The translations under genes and the position numbers were made by a program. Below, piece by piece: positions 1 through 9,473 of a stretch of DNA of 64,000 nucleotides. The stretch comes from Micromonospora sp. WMMA1363 (lineage in GTDB: Bacteria > Actinomycetota > Actinomycetes > Mycobacteriales > Micromonosporaceae): positions 2,653,501 through 2,717,500 of the forward strand of contig NZ_JAUALB010000001.1 of assembly GCF_030345795.1 (NCBI RefSeq). Direction: 5' to 3'. Each line of letters begins with the position of its first letter. Position 1 is the first letter of the stretch. The notes beneath the pieces were generated by a model that was not told the DNA's origin, did not search any database, and worked only from the letters and a program-made list of their open reading frames with translations.

Positions 1-16
1 CCGTAGCGTCCTCGCC

Positions 17-790
17 ATGGCACTGCACCGGAGCACCGCCACGCTGGCGGCCGCCGCACTGATCGTCGTCGCCGGATGCGACAACCTGTCGTTCCGCCGC
101 CTCGACTTCGACGCCACCGAGACGGTGGAGATCACCACCGTGCGGGTCCTGCCCGGTTCGGGTGACGTGGTCGTCCGGGCCACCGGCCCCGCCGGATCGG
201 TGCGCGTCAAGCGGGTGATGCGCTACCAGGGTGCCCAGCCGGAGACGACGTACCGGATCGACGACGCGGAGCTGGTGCTGGACACCGGCTGCGGTCCCCG
301 GTGCAGCCTCTCGTACGAGGTGGTCGCCCCGCCGGGCGTCGCGGTGCAGGGCAAGACCGGTTCGGGGAACGTCGACGTGACCCGGACCGGCGCGGTGGAC
401 CTGAAGGTCGGCTCCGGTGACGTCCGGGTCGCCGGAGCCGGGGGCCCGGTCCGGGTCGAGACCGGCTCCGGCGACATCGAGGTGGTCGACGTGGCCACGC
501 CGGTGACGCTGCGGGCGTCGTCCGGCGACATCACGGCCCGCCGTATCGGGGCCGTGGTCGACGCCGAAACGAGTTCCGGCCAGGTGACCGTGGAGCTGGC
601 CACGCCGGCGTCGGTCCGGGCGCACTCCTCCAGCGGAGACGTCGAGCTGGTCGTCCCGGCCGGTAGCTACCAGGTGCGCTCCGAGATCGGCTCGGGCCGC
701 GCAGAGCTGGACGTGCCGGACACGCCGACCGCGACGCTGATGCTCGACGTCGCCACCGGCAGCGGGAACCAGCGGATCAGCCAGCGTTGA
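17..790 (+). CDS. DUF4097-type beta-repeat lipoprotein
   Basis: Predicted exported lipoprotein of 257 residues. The first 20 residues form a lipoprotein signal peptide, and the lipobox V-A-G-C places the lipidated cysteine at residue 21, so the protein should sit on the outer face of the membrane. The rest is a run of short beta repeats with recurring G-S-G-D-V / S-S-G-D-I turns spaced about 20 residues apart, characteristic of the DUF4097 (putative adhesin) family. Its ligand or function is unknown. The ATG at 17 is the only start compatible with the signal peptide. Only 16 bases lie upstream in the window, so the promoter is not visible. The 3' end overlaps the convergent acyltransferase by 14 bases. 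Confidence 0.85.
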   Translation: MALHRSTATLAAAALIVVAGCDNLSFRRLDFDATETVEITTVRVLPGSGDVVVRATGPAGSVRVKRVMRYQGAQPETTYRIDDAELVLDTGCGPRCSLSYEVVAPPGVAVQGKTGSGNVDVTRTGAVDLKVGSGDVRVAGAGGPVRVETGSGDIEVVDVATPVTLRASSGDITARRIGAVVDAETSSGQVTVELATPASVRAHSSSGDVELVVPAGSYQVRSEIGSGRAELDVPDTPTATLMLDVATGSGNQRISQR

Positions 791-1919
791 TCTCGGCCCG
801 GCCGGATTCCGGCGTCCGCTGCGCCGGCACCGCCGCCCGGCGTGCCCGCCCGCCGGATCGCTCGGCCGGAACCGGTTCCGCCGGCCGCTCCGACGTTCCT
901 GGGCCGGCCGGAGCCGGACGCCGCGCGCCCGGGATCAACTCCGGCCGGCGCCGGGCGGCGATGTCCTCCACCCACCCGAAGAGTACGGTGACGACGCCGA
1001 CCAGGAGGAAGACCAGCACCACCCGGATCGTCAGGCCCAGCGGATCCTGGTGCGACCAGCCGACCACGTTCACCAGCGGGGTGAGCGCAACGACGAACGC
1101 CATGTGCCAGAGGTAGATGGTCAACGCCCGCCGGTTGAAGATCGTCACCACCCGGCCGACCAACGCGCTGCGATCGACCCATGCCGCGCTCGCCGGCGCC
1201 CGGCCGAGCGTGGCCAGGATGAAGCCGGCCGACCAGAGGGCGTTGCCGAGCGGGATGTCGTTGATGTCGTAGCCGCGCGGCCCGTGGTGGGTGAAGATCC
1301 ACGTCCCACCGGCCGCGACGAGCCCCGCGGCAGCGGGCCAGAGCACCCGGTTGGCGAGTCGACGCAGCATTCCGTCCTCGTGGGCGAAGCCGAGCAGCCA
1401 GGCGCCGAAGTACAGCCCGAACTGCTGGACCGCCACCGGCGGGTTCGGGTACACGCCGAGTTCGATCGCCAGCAGCAGGGCGTACGGAGCGAGCAGGGTG
1501 GGCAGCGGAGCCCGCCGGAACAGCCACAACGCGGCCGGCGAGGCGAGTACGAACCACAGGTAGTCGCGCAGGTACCAGATCGGGCTGAGCGCCAGGGCAC
1601 CCCAGTGGTTGGCCGGTGGGTCGGCGACCGGGAACAGCCAGAGCAGTACCTTCGGGGTCAACGGCAGCCCGGTGAGCACCATGGCCGGGACGAAGACCGC
1701 GGCGAGCACCCACAGCGACGGCAGCAACCGGCGCAACCGGCGGCCGACCGCCGGCGTCCCGGACCGCCGCAGCGACGCCGCCATCAGCGAACCGGCCAGG
1801 GCGAACATCACCGACATCGCCGGGAAGACGAGGGTCAGCGCCGCCCAGCCGGTCACGTGGTAGACGACGACCCGCACGATCGCCAGGCAGCGCAGCAGGT
1901 CCAGGTATCGATTCCGCAT
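777..1919 (-). CDS. Acyltransferase family (acyltransferase 3) membrane protein
   Basis: Integral membrane protein of 380 residues with about ten hydrophobic segments. It starts M-R-N-R-Y-L-D-L-L-R, and an R-x(n)-H arrangement in the first helix (V-V-Y-H-V-T-G-W) matches the acyltransferase-3/OafA fold, which O-acylates sugars or lipids at the membrane. The substrate cannot be read from the sequence. A longer reading frame extends upstream to 2027, but its extra 36 residues are not membrane-like; the ATG at 1919 begins directly with the conserved first segment. The C-terminal about 60 residues are Ala/Pro/Arg-rich and probably a disordered cytoplasmic tail. It converges on the DUF4097 lipoprotein gene. 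Confidence 0.85.
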   Translation of the reverse strand: MRNRYLDLLRCLAIVRVVVYHVTGWAALTLVFPAMSVMFALAGSLMAASLRRSGTPAVGRRLRRLLPSLWVLAAVFVPAMVLTGLPLTPKVLLWLFPVADPPANHWGALALSPIWYLRDYLWFVLASPAALWLFRRAPLPTLLAPYALLLAIELGVYPNPPVAVQQFGLYFGAWLLGFAHEDGMLRRLANRVLWPAAAGLVAAGGTWIFTHHGPRGYDINDIPLGNALWSAGFILATLGRAPASAAWVDRSALVGRVVTIFNRRALTIYLWHMAFVVALTPLVNVVGWSHQDPLGLTIRVVLVFLLVGVVTVLFGWVEDIAARRRPELIPGARRPAPAGPGTSERPAEPVPAERSGGRARRAAVPAQRTPESGRAEINAG

Positions 1920-2344
1920 CAGGGGGTCACATCTGTGTCCAGGGGTGGGGGGAGGACAAGCGCTCCTACCCTCCGACACGTACCTGGGAACCAGCTGAGA
2001 AACCCGGGTCGACGTGAAACTTTCCACACGCCCGGGCGTAACGGGGTCGGACGACCGGCACGGGACTTCGCGTTCCGGGACGAGGCACGCACCACGCCAC
2101 TGGTCGTTGCGGCCGGACCAGCCGGGTCAGCGCCACGCTGGTCAGTGCTGCGGCGGGGCCGCGACGAAGGAGCGCCATCGCGGCTCGGTCATCACTCGTC
2201 CACCAGCTTCCTGATCAGATCGCCCCCTCGGCCCGGACAGCCTCGCACGTGCGTACCAGCACGGCAAGATGTCCCCGGGCCGGCGCGTATCCCGCTCCCC
2301 CCAGTCTCCGAACGTCACGGCGGGCCGCCACGCCCGTCCCGAGT
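1920..2344. other. Intergenic region, no gene recognised
   Basis: These 425 bases separate the start of the acyltransferase gene from the end of era, both on the minus strand. The open frames here (around 1966-2178 minus and 2014-2214 plus) have no recognisable protein features and no convincing ribosome binding site. The region probably holds the acyltransferase promoter and the end of the era transcript, but no clear promoter or terminator hairpin was found. Confidence 0.5.
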
Positions 2345-3247
2345 TCAGAAGCCGAGCTTGCGCAGCTGCTTCGGGTCGCGCTGCCAGTCCTTCGCCACCC
2401 GGACGTGCAGGTCGAGGTAGACCCGGGTGCCGAGCAGTTCCTCGATCTGCCGCCGCGCCCGGGTGCCCACGTCCTTGAGGCGGCTGGCCCGATGGCCGAT
2501 CACGATCGCCTTCTGGCTCGGCCGCTCGACGTAGACGTCGGCGTAGATCTTCATGACCTGCCCCTCAGGGATCATCTCCTCCACCACCACCGCGATGGAA
2601 TGGGGCAGTTCGTCGCGGACGCCTTCCAGCGCCGCCTCCCGGATCAGCTCCGCGACCAGCACCTGCTCCGGGTCGTCGGTGAGCATGTCGTCCGGGTAGA
2701 GCTGCGGCGACTCCGGCAGATGACCGGTCATCACGTCCACCAGCGTGTCGAGCTGATGCCCGGAGACCGCGCTGACCGGCACCACGTCGGCGAACTCGCC
2801 CAGCTCGCTCACCGCAAGCAGCTGCTCCGCCAGCCGCTTGCGGTCCACCAGGTCGGTCTTGGTGACCACGGCGAGGACGGTGGCCTTCAGCTCGGCCAAC
2901 TCGCCGGTGATGAACCGGTCGCCCCGACCGATCGGCTCGTCGGCCGGGATGCAGAGGCCGATCACGTCTACCTCGCTCCAGGTCTGCCGGACCAGGTCGT
3001 TGAGGCGTTCGCCGAGCAGCGTACGCGGGCGGTGCAGGCCCGGGGTGTCCACCAGCACCAGCTGCGAGTCGGGCCGGTGCAGCACCGCCCGGATGACGTG
3101 CCGGGTGGTCTGCGGCTTGTTCGACGTGATGGCGATCTTCTGCCCGACGATCGCGTTGGTCAGCGTCGACTTGCCGGCGTTCGGCCGCCCCACGAAGCAG
3201 GCGAACCCGGCCCGGTACGGCCGCACCTGCAACTCCTCCGGCCTCAC
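2345..3247 (-). CDS. era: GTPase Era
   Basis: Ribosome-assembly GTPase (300 residues) that binds 16S rRNA near its 3' end during 30S maturation. The G domain shows the P-loop G-R-P-N-A-G-K-S-T, the G3 motif D-T-P-G and G4 T-K-T-D. A C-terminal KH domain follows (residues about 200-290), with G-x-x-G-like I-G-H-R-A-S. Length is normal for the family. The start codon overlaps the stop of the upstream deaminase-like gene by 4 bases (ATGA), so the gene is the last in a translationally coupled run phoH-ybeY-CBS protein-deaminase-like-era. Confidence 0.97.
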   Translation of the reverse strand: MRPEELQVRPYRAGFACFVGRPNAGKSTLTNAIVGQKIAITSNKPQTTRHVIRAVLHRPDSQLVLVDTPGLHRPRTLLGERLNDLVRQTWSEVDVIGLCIPADEPIGRGDRFITGELAELKATVLAVVTKTDLVDRKRLAEQLLAVSELGEFADVVPVSAVSGHQLDTLVDVMTGHLPESPQLYPDDMLTDDPEQVLVAELIREAALEGVRDELPHSIAVVVEEMIPEGQVMKIYADVYVERPSQKAIVIGHRASRLKDVGTRARRQIEELLGTRVYLDLHVRVAKDWQRDPKQLRKLGF

Positions 3248-3621
3248 TCGACCACCGTGCCGAGGACGCTGCCGTCGGGCGCCGCCAGGTGGATCGGCGC
3301 GTCGGCGGCGAGGTCGCGGACCGCGGCGTGCCCGGCGCCGTCCAGCGTCGACGCCTCGGTCACCACCACCGCGGCCTCCAGCCGGCTGGCCCCGGCCGCA
3401 GCCGCCGAAGCGACGGCGAGCTGGAGTGCGGTCAACGCCAGCGACGGCAGCGCGACGCTGGCCGCGGCGTAGGTCCGGCCGTCCTGGTCCCGGACCGCGG
3501 CGCCCTCGACGGCGCCGGTCCGGCCCCGCGCGCCACGCGCCAGGACCACCAGCTTGGCGTCCTCGGCGCTCAGCTCCACCGGGATCGACGACTCGGTCGG
3601 TGCGGCAGGTGACTCAGGCAT
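3244..3621 (-). CDS. Cytidine deaminase-like protein, probably inactive
   Basis: Small protein of 125 residues lying between a CBS-domain membrane protein and era. Mycobacteria carry a similar small protein in the same slot (Rv2365c-like), and it is often annotated as cytidine deaminase. The segment from D-A-K-L-V to the end resembles the core of the deaminase fold, including [10 protein letters not shown] and a run ending E-A-S-T-L-D. However, the zinc-site signatures of true deaminases (H-A-E or C-A-E, and P-C-x-x-C) are absent and the protein has no cysteine at all. Catalysis is therefore unlikely. Start at 3621 overlaps the upstream gene by 8 bases; the stop overlaps the era start. Confidence 0.8.
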   Translation of the reverse strand: MPESPAAPTESSIPVELSAEDAKLVVLARGARGRTGAVEGAAVRDQDGRTYAAASVALPSLALTALQLAVASAAAAGASRLEAAVVVTEASTLDGAGHAAVRDLAADAPIHLAAPDGSVLGTVVE

Positions 3622-5002
3622 CGGCGGGTTGCCTCTCCTCGGCTCGGTCGGTGGTGTCCCGGGTCTCGGCCGGCTCGTCGCGGCCCGGGTCGCCCTGCTG
3701 GCCGGCCGGTTCCACCCGGCGCACCAGCACGGTGTCGATCCGGTTACGCCGACCGGTGGTGCCCTCGGCAAGGAGCCGCAGGCCAGCCACCTCCACCTCG
3801 GCGCCGGGGATCGGGACCCGGCCCAGGGACTGGGCGAGCAGGCCGCCCACCGTCTCCACCTCGTCGGCGGGCAGGTCAGTGTCGAACAGCTCGCCGAGAT
3901 CCTCCACGGGCAGCCGCGCGGTGACCCGCACGGCGCCGTCGTCGAGGTGCTCGACGGGCGGTCGCTCGACATCGTACTCGTCGGTGATCTCGCCGACGAT
4001 CTCCTCCAGGATGTCCTCGATGGTGACCAGGCCACCGGTACCGCCGTACTCGTCGACGACGATGACCAGGTGGTTGCGGGCGGCCTGCATCTCGGAGAGC
4101 AGGTCATCGACCGGCTTGGACTCCGGCACGAAGGTGGCAGGACGCATCAGCTCGGCGACCGCGACCTGCCGGTCGGCCTGTGCGCCACCCTGGGTACGCC
4201 GAATCAGGTCCTTGAGGTAGAGCACGCCGAGCACGTCGTCGACGCTCTCACCGATCACCGGGATCCGGGAGAAGCCGGAGCGCAGGAAGAGCGCCAGGGC
4301 CTGGGAGAGGGTCTTGTGCCGCTCGATCCACACCATTTCGGTACGCGGCACCATCACCTCTCGGGCGATGGTGTCGCCGAGCGCGAAGACCGAGTGGATC
4401 ATCTGCCGCTCGCCGTGCTCCACCACACCGCGCTGCTCGGCAAGATCCACCAGTTCACGCAGCTCCACCTGGGTGGCGAACGGTCCCTCCCGGAAGCCGC
4501 GCCCGGGCGTAACCGCGTTGCCGATGAGGATCAGCAGCGAGGCAAGCGGGTTGAGCGCCCGCCCCAGCCAACGCACCAGCGGGGCGACCGCCCGGCCGAC
4601 CGCATAGGCGTGCTGGCGGCCAAGGGTACGCGGTCCGACGCCGACCACGACGAAGCTCACCACGGTCATCGCCCCGGCGGTGACCAGCGCGGCGCGCCCG
4701 CCGGCGCCGAAGGTGTCGACCGCGACGAGCGCCACCAGGGTGGTCGCGCTCAACTCGGCGAGCAGCCGCAGCAGTAGCAGCAGGTTGAGGTGACGGACCA
4801 CGTCACCGGCGACGGCCTGCAGGGCACGAGCGCCGCGCGCGCCGTCCCGGGCCAGCTCGGCGGCCCGTGCCGGGGAGACGGCGGCGAGCGCCGCCTCGGT
4901 CATCGCGATCAGGCCGGCGAGCACAACCAGGCCGGCCGCGAAGAAGATCAGTTGCAGGTCGGGCAGGCCGGTCGCGCCGGCCGCCGCGGCGTGGGTGGAC
5001 AT
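3614..5002 (-). CDS. Hemolysin/CorC family CBS-domain membrane protein
   Basis: Membrane protein of 462 residues of the CNNM/CorC (hemolysin C) family, linked to divalent cation transport or homeostasis. Residues about 10-190 form the DUF21 transmembrane domain with four hydrophobic segments. A CBS pair follows (about 210-330, with V-M-V-P-R-T-E-M at its start), then a CorC/HlyC C-terminal domain (about 350-435, with the V-x-G-L-L-A signature). The ATG at 5002 touches the ybeY stop (TGATG), the best evidence for this start; a longer frame to 5317 reads only antisense-like sequence over ybeY. Its exact role is unproven. Confidence 0.93.
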   Translation of the reverse strand: MSTHAAAAGATGLPDLQLIFFAAGLVVLAGLIAMTEAALAAVSPARAAELARDGARGARALQAVAGDVVRHLNLLLLLRLLAELSATTLVALVAVDTFGAGGRAALVTAGAMTVVSFVVVGVGPRTLGRQHAYAVGRAVAPLVRWLGRALNPLASLLILIGNAVTPGRGFREGPFATQVELRELVDLAEQRGVVEHGERQMIHSVFALGDTIAREVMVPRTEMVWIERHKTLSQALALFLRSGFSRIPVIGESVDDVLGVLYLKDLIRRTQGGAQADRQVAVAELMRPATFVPESKPVDDLLSEMQAARNHLVIVVDEYGGTGGLVTIEDILEEIVGEITDEYDVERPPVEHLDDGAVRVTARLPVEDLGELFDTDLPADEVETVGGLLAQSLGRVPIPGAEVEVAGLRLLAEGTTGRRNRIDTVLVRRVEPAGQQGDPGRDEPAETRDTTDRAEERQPADA

Positions 5003-5475
5003 CACCGGGAGCGGGTCGACCGCCAGCTGGCCAGCAGCCGGGCCTGGAGCGCGAACATCTCCCGCTCCTCCTCCGGCTCGGCGTGGTCGTAGCCGAGCAG
5101 GTGCAGCACCCCGTGCACGGTGAGCAGGTGCAGCTCGTCGGCGGCGGAATGCCCGGCGGTGGCCGCCTGCTTGGCCGCCACCTCGGGGCAGAGCACGATG
5201 TCGCCGAGCAGCGCGGGCTCGGCGCCGGGGGCGGCGTTCTCCCCCGGCCCGTGGTCGACGCTGCCCTCGTCCATGGGGAAGGCGAGCACGTCCGTGGGGC
5301 CGTCCCCACCCATCCACCGGTGGTTCAACTCGGTCATGTAGTCGATGTCGACGAGCAGCACGGACAGCTCGGCGAGCGGGTTGACCCCCATCTCGTCAAG
5401 GGCGTGCCGGGCGACGGCGAGCACGGCGTCGGTGTCGACGTCGACGCCGGACTCGTTGGCGATCTCGATGGACAA
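5002..5475 (-). CDS. ybeY: Endoribonuclease YbeY (rRNA maturation factor)
   Basis: Metal-dependent endoribonuclease of 157 residues that acts in 16S rRNA 3'-end maturation and 70S quality control. The diagnostic zinc motif [11 protein letters not shown] is complete near residues 115-125. The start is a TTG (residues S-I-E-I-A-N-E-S follow) preceded by an AAGGAAGA-type ribosome binding site; no ATG or GTG fits the family N-terminus. It lies 19 bases after phoH and its stop overlaps the next start by one base. This phoH-ybeY-era arrangement is conserved in many bacteria. Confidence 0.96.
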   Translation of the reverse strand: MSIEIANESGVDVDTDAVLAVARHALDEMGVNPLAELSVLLVDIDYMTELNHRWMGGDGPTDVLAFPMDEGSVDHGPGENAAPGAEPALLGDIVLCPEVAAKQAATAGHSAADELHLLTVHGVLHLLGYDHAEPEEEREMFALQARLLASWRSTRSR

Positions 5476-5494
5476 CTGTCTTCCTTCGCAGTCG

Positions 5495-6556
5495 TTAGCG
5501 GCGCCGGCCGGCCCGGCCGCCGCCCTGGGCGGACCGCCCGGGCACGGCGTGCACGCTCTGCGCCTGCTGGTTGTCGCGCTCGGCGTCCCAGCGGGCGTAC
5601 GCGTCGACGATCTCCCCGACCAGCCGGTGCCGAACCACGTCGGAGCTGGACAGCTGGGCGAAGTGCACGTCCTCCACGTTGCTGAGGATCTCCCGGACGA
5701 CCCGTAGACCGCTGGTCGTCCCACCGGGAAGGTCCACCTGCGTGACGTCACCCGTGACGACGATCTTGGAGCCGAAGCCGAGTCGGGTGAGGAACATCTT
5801 CATCTGCTCGGGCGTGGTGTTCTGCGCCTCGTCCAGGATGATGAACGCGTCGTTGAGCGTACGACCACGCATGTACGCCAACGGCGCCACCTCGATCGTT
5901 CCCGCCGCCATCAGCTTCGGGATCGAGTCCGGGTCGAGCATGTCGTGCAGTGCGTCGTAGAGCGGCCGCAGGTACGGGTCGATCTTCTCGTTGAGGGTGC
6001 CGGGCAGAAAGCCCAGCCGCTCACCCGCCTCGACCGCCGGCCGGGTGAGGATGATCCGGTTGACCTGCTTGGCCTGCAGCGCCTGGACCGCCTTCGCCAT
6101 CGCGAGGTAGGTCTTGCCGGTGCCGGCCGGGCCGATGCCGAAGACGATGGTGTGCGCGTCGATCGCGTCGACGTAGCGCTTCTGCCCGAGCGTCTTGGGG
6201 CGGATGGTGCGACCGCGCCGGGAGAGAATGTTGAGTGTCAGGACCTCGGCGGGCCGCTCGGCGCTGCCCTGCTCGAGCATGCCGACGGTACGCCGGACGG
6301 CGTCAGTGGTCAGGGTCTCACCTTTCTCGATGAGTTCGAGCAGTTCGCCGAAGAGCCGCTCGGCGAGGGCGTTGTCCGCGGGCACGCCGGTGATCGTGAT
6401 CTCATTGCCCCGGACGTGCACGTCGCTGTTGACCGAACGCTCGACCAGTCGCAGGATCTCGTCACCCGCGCCGAGGAGATTGACCATGATCTTCGAATCA
6501 GGAACGGTGATCCTGGTCTGCGCCCGGGGCGGGCCGGGAGGTGAGGTGCTGGTCAT
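5495..6556 (-). CDS. PhoH-like ATPase
   Basis: Cytoplasmic P-loop ATPase of 353 residues, PhoH family. The N-terminal about 110 residues resemble a small RNA-binding (KH-like) domain seen in PhoH-like proteins. The ATPase domain shows Walker A G-P-A-G-T-G-K-T and Walker [10 protein letters not shown]. The ATG at 6556 begins M-T-S-T-S-P-P-G, just before the conserved T-R-I-T-V-P-D stretch; the frame continues upstream to 6718 but through low-complexity sequence. It is the first gene of the phoH-ybeY-CBS-era run, so the promoter should lie in 6557-6781. Confidence 0.95.
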   Translation of the reverse strand: MTSTSPPGPPRAQTRITVPDSKIMVNLLGAGDEILRLVERSVNSDVHVRGNEITITGVPADNALAERLFGELLELIEKGETLTTDAVRRTVGMLEQGSAERPAEVLTLNILSRRGRTIRPKTLGQKRYVDAIDAHTIVFGIGPAGTGKTYLAMAKAVQALQAKQVNRIILTRPAVEAGERLGFLPGTLNEKIDPYLRPLYDALHDMLDPDSIPKLMAAGTIEVAPLAYMRGRTLNDAFIILDEAQNTTPEQMKMFLTRLGFGSKIVVTGDVTQVDLPGGTTSGLRVVREILSNVEDVHFAQLSSSDVVRHRLVGEIVDAYARWDAERDNQQAQSVHAVPGRSAQGGGRAGRRR

Positions 6557-6706
6557 AGGTCGGGCCGAGTGGCCCTGAGCCACCTGCTCTCGTCTCGGCG
6601 CCGGGCCGGGCGGCACGGCGTGCGGGCGTTGCTCCCATCGTATCCGTTCAACAGCGCCGACACCGCGCCCATTTCCCGGGCCACCACCCCACCATGCCCC
6701 AACCCC

Positions 6707-6765
6707 GCGATCTTGCACTTCTGGTCGCCTGCGCGTCGCCCCTCCCGACGGAACCGCAAGATCGA
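6707..6765. repeat. Imperfect intergenic palindrome with GATCTTGC arms
   Basis: The arms gcgatcttgc (6707-6716) and gcaagatcg (6756-6764) are complementary, and flanking C-rich and G-rich stretches (from about 6686 and to about 6780) allow further imperfect pairing. The element fills the space between the serine hydrolase stop and the phoH start. A related 23-base sequence that differs only by transitions lies at 34389-34411. It may be a dispersed intergenic repeat or a terminator-like structure for the serine hydrolase gene. Confidence 0.55.
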
Positions 6766-6781
6766 CGAGGTGGGGTGCGGG

Positions 6782-8155
6782 TCACGGGACGCGGAAGGTG
6801 TGACGATCGAAGGTCTCCTGGGTCCGGGTGAAACGGTAGGTCGCCCAGTGCAGCCGGACCACTGTCCCGTTCCCGTCGCGGGTGAGCCGCAGCAGCTCAC
6901 CCACCTCCCGACCGGAAACCGTCCGGTAGACCTCCGGGCGGTCCGGTAGCGGGGCGAAGACGGCCGGCGGCTTGCCGGCCGGATCATCCGCCGCCCGAGC
7001 GCGCAGCGCACCGTCATGCCAGCTGAACACATACTCGAAGCCCTCGCCCCACCAACGGCCGAGCAGACCGCGGACCTCCGGCGGGGCCGGCGGACCGGGC
7101 CGCCAGGGAGCGATCTCGGCCGGGTCGTGCTCCGCGGCGGCGGCGAGTAGCCGGTGCGGCAGCTCGAACAACTCGCCGGCGGTGCCGGAGGAGCCGAGTA
7201 CCGCCGCACCCATCGCGCCGGCGGTGCCCTCGCCGCCCCGGCGGCCGTATACTCCGGCGAGAAAACCGGGCATAGCGCCGTCGTGGCCGACATGCATGAT
7301 CCGCTGGCCCTGCGGCACCATGATCAGCCCCAGCCCGAACCCGCCGGCCCAGAGCGTCTCGTCGGTGACCGTCGCCGGCCAGCGCATCTCCTCCAGGGTG
7401 GCGGGCGAGAGCACCCGGCCAGCCACGTCGAGCGCCGCCGGGTCGGCCAGGAAGGCCGCCCAACGGGCCATATCGCCCGCTGTGCTCCACAACTGTGCGG
7501 CCGGGCCGACCGCGCCGAAGTCGGTGGGCGGCTCCGGGTGCGCCTCGTCGGAGTACTCGTCGACCAAGAACCCGGTCGCGGCCCGACGACCGGGTTCCGC
7601 CGTGGTCGCGGTCAGCCCCAGCGGCGTCAGCACCCGCTCGGCGAGGACTTCCGTCCAGGTCCCGCCGCGCAGCGTGCCGGCCAGGTGGCCGAGCAGCGCC
7701 ATGCCGAGGTTCGAGTAGTGATAGCGGCGACCGTTGGGCAGCACCCGTTCGGCCCGGGAAAGATCAGCCATGAGCTGGTCGATGTCCGGCGCGCGCAGGG
7801 TGTCCCAGACATCGCCGTACGGCTCGCGCTGCAGGCCCGAGGTGTGCGACAGCAACCGCCGGATGGTCAACTCGCCGTGGGCCGGCAGATCCAGGTGCCG
7901 ACTCAGCGGGTCGTCCAGGTCGAGCAGGCCGTCGTCGCGGCACTGCATCGTCAGGACGGCCGTGAAGGTCTTGGTCACCGAGCCGATCCGGAACCGGGTC
8001 TGCGGATCCAGCGCGGTGTCGTTGCCGGTGCCACCGACCGTGCACGTCCACAACGGACGATCGGCACGGTGCAGGGCCGCCGCGACCGCCGGCACCCGGG
8101 CCCGCGCCTGGACCCGCCGTACCATCCGGTCGAGCCGGTCACCGACCGGTGTCAC
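6782..8155 (-). CDS. Serine hydrolase, beta-lactamase class C family
   Basis: Serine hydrolase of 457 residues with the penicillin-binding/class C beta-lactamase fold. The nucleophile motif S-V-T-K is at residues 59-62, the Y-S-N motif at 146-148 and an H-V-G-H-D-G segment at 287-292 in place of K-T-G. The last about 100 residues look like a separate beta-rich domain. No signal peptide is visible, so an intracellular esterase or peptidase role is possible; the substrate is unknown. Its ATG overlaps the HIT gene stop by 4 bases. The gene interrupts the usual HIT-phoH neighbourhood and may be a later insertion. Confidence 0.9.
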   Translation of the reverse strand: MTPVGDRLDRMVRRVQARARVPAVAAALHRADRPLWTCTVGGTGNDTALDPQTRFRIGSVTKTFTAVLTMQCRDDGLLDLDDPLSRHLDLPAHGELTIRRLLSHTSGLQREPYGDVWDTLRAPDIDQLMADLSRAERVLPNGRRYHYSNLGMALLGHLAGTLRGGTWTEVLAERVLTPLGLTATTAEPGRRAATGFLVDEYSDEAHPEPPTDFGAVGPAAQLWSTAGDMARWAAFLADPAALDVAGRVLSPATLEEMRWPATVTDETLWAGGFGLGLIMVPQGQRIMHVGHDGAMPGFLAGVYGRRGGEGTAGAMGAAVLGSSGTAGELFELPHRLLAAAAEHDPAEIAPWRPGPPAPPEVRGLLGRWWGEGFEYVFSWHDGALRARAADDPAGKPPAVFAPLPDRPEVYRTVSGREVGELLRLTRDGNGTVVRLHWATYRFTRTQETFDRHTFRVP

Positions 8156-8514
8156 GCAAGATCCCGGGCCAGCATCGGGCCGAGCGGAGCGCCACCGAGC
8201 AGATGCGCGTGCACGTGGAAGACCTCCTGGCCGCCATACGCCCCGGTGTTGAACATCAGCCGGAAGCCGTCGCCGAGCAGCCCCTCGTCCTCCGCCACCG
8301 CGGCGGCGGTGGCGAGCACCTGGCCGGCGAGCCCCGGGTCACCCTGGGCGAGGGTGGCCACGTCGGCGTAGTGCTCCTTCGGGATCACCAGCACGTGCAC
8401 CGGCGCCTTGGGGCCGATGTCACGGAAGGCGAGCGTACTGGGCGTCTCCCGGACGACGGTGGCCGGGATCTCCCCGGCGACGATGCGGCAGAACAGACAA
8501 TGAGGTGTGCTCAC
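8152..8514 (-). CDS. HIT family nucleotide-binding protein
   Basis: Histidine-triad hydrolase of 120 residues (HINT-like purine nucleoside phosphoramidase family). The N-terminus C-L-F-C-R-I-V-A-G-E-I-P and the catalytic H-V-H-A-H-L-L triad near the C-terminus are intact. The GTG at 8514 gives the family-typical N-terminus. A longer form from the GTG at 8574 would overlap the rsmE stop by 4 bases (GTGA) and add 20 residues not expected in the family; it cannot be excluded, because neither start has a strong ribosome binding site. Its stop overlaps the serine hydrolase start. Confidence 0.92.
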   Translation of the reverse strand: MSTPHCLFCRIVAGEIPATVVRETPSTLAFRDIGPKAPVHVLVIPKEHYADVATLAQGDPGLAGQVLATAAAVAEDEGLLGDGFRLMFNTGAYGGQEVFHVHAHLLGGAPLGPMLARDLA

Positions 8515-8570
8515 CGGGGCAGTGTAAGGAAGGGCCCCCATCGGCGCGACGAATTCCAGGGGTGCTCGGG

Positions 8571-9311
8571 TCACCAGCGCAAGAGGCGGGCGGCGAGCAG
8601 GGACAGGGCGGCGATGCCGGCCGTCGAGGTACGGAGCACGGTCGGGCCGAGGCGGACCGGGCGGGCGCCGGCTTCGACGAAGACGCCGACCTCAGCGTCG
8701 GTGATGCCGCCCTCCGGGCCCACGACCAACACGATCTCACCGGCATCGGGCAACTCGGCCATGGTCAGCCGATCCTCGGCCGCCTCGTGGAGGACGAACG
8801 CGGCGGCGGCACCGGAGAGCCGCCGGGCCACGGTCTCGGTCGATTCGTCCGGCGCCCCGGCCACCACCGGTAGCCACGGCCGGCGGGCCTGCTTGGCCGC
8901 CTCCCGGGCGGTGACGGCCCACTTCTCCCGGGCCCGGACGCCCCGCTCGCCCCGCCACCGCACCACTGATCGGGAAGCCGACCAGGGCACGACTTCGTCC
9001 ACCCCGACCTCGGTCATCGCCTGCACCGCCAGTTCGCCCCGGTCTCCCTTGGCGAGACCCTGCACCACGACGAGACGCGGGACCGGCGCGTCGACGTACC
9101 CCCGCGAGGTGACCCGGAGGTCGAGGACGCCCCGGCCGACGGCGGTGACCACTGCGGTGGCCGTACCACCGTGCCCGTCGGCGAGCAGGAGTTCCTCGCC
9201 GACCCGCAACCGCTGGACGGTGGCGGCATGGTGCCCCTCGGGGCCGCCGAGCGTCATCGCGTCGGCGATGGGCAGCGACTCGACCAGGAACAGCGGCGCG
9301 GACACGATCAA
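8571..9311 (-). CDS. rsmE: 16S rRNA (uracil1498-N3)-methyltransferase RsmE
   Basis: SPOUT-class methyltransferase of 246 residues that methylates U1498 of 16S rRNA using S-adenosylmethionine. An N-terminal PUA-like part (with G-G-P-E-G-H-H-A near the start) is followed by the knotted domain, whose V-G-P-E-G-G-I-T-D-A-E and R-T-S-T-A motifs near the C-terminus are diagnostic. Length is normal. It lies downstream of dnaJ on the same strand, as in many actinobacteria, with a 162-base gap that contains two copies of an 18-20 base direct repeat (about 9350-9368 and 9392-9410). Confidence 0.95.
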   Translation of the reverse strand: MIVSAPLFLVESLPIADAMTLGGPEGHHAATVQRLRVGEELLLADGHGGTATAVVTAVGRGVLDLRVTSRGYVDAPVPRLVVVQGLAKGDRGELAVQAMTEVGVDEVVPWSASRSVVRWRGERGVRAREKWAVTAREAAKQARRPWLPVVAGAPDESTETVARRLSGAAAAFVLHEAAEDRLTMAELPDAGEIVLVVGPEGGITDAEVGVFVEAGARPVRLGPTVLRTSTAGIAALSLLAARLLRW

Positions 9312-9473
9312 CAGGCTAGCGGCCCCGGGCGGTCACAGGTACGCCGGCCACCCGGCACACCGCCGCGCAACAGCCGCGCCGCACCCACTGCACCCGGCAC
9401 ACCGCCGCGCCGCACGCCACCACGGTGGCGACCCGGACAACCCGCCAAACGTCCCGGGCGGCGTCCGGACCGT

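Noticed and set aside
2014..2214. Small gene in the 1920-2344 gap
   Set aside because: No ribosome binding site, no recognisable protein features and an overlapping frame on the other strand of similar length.
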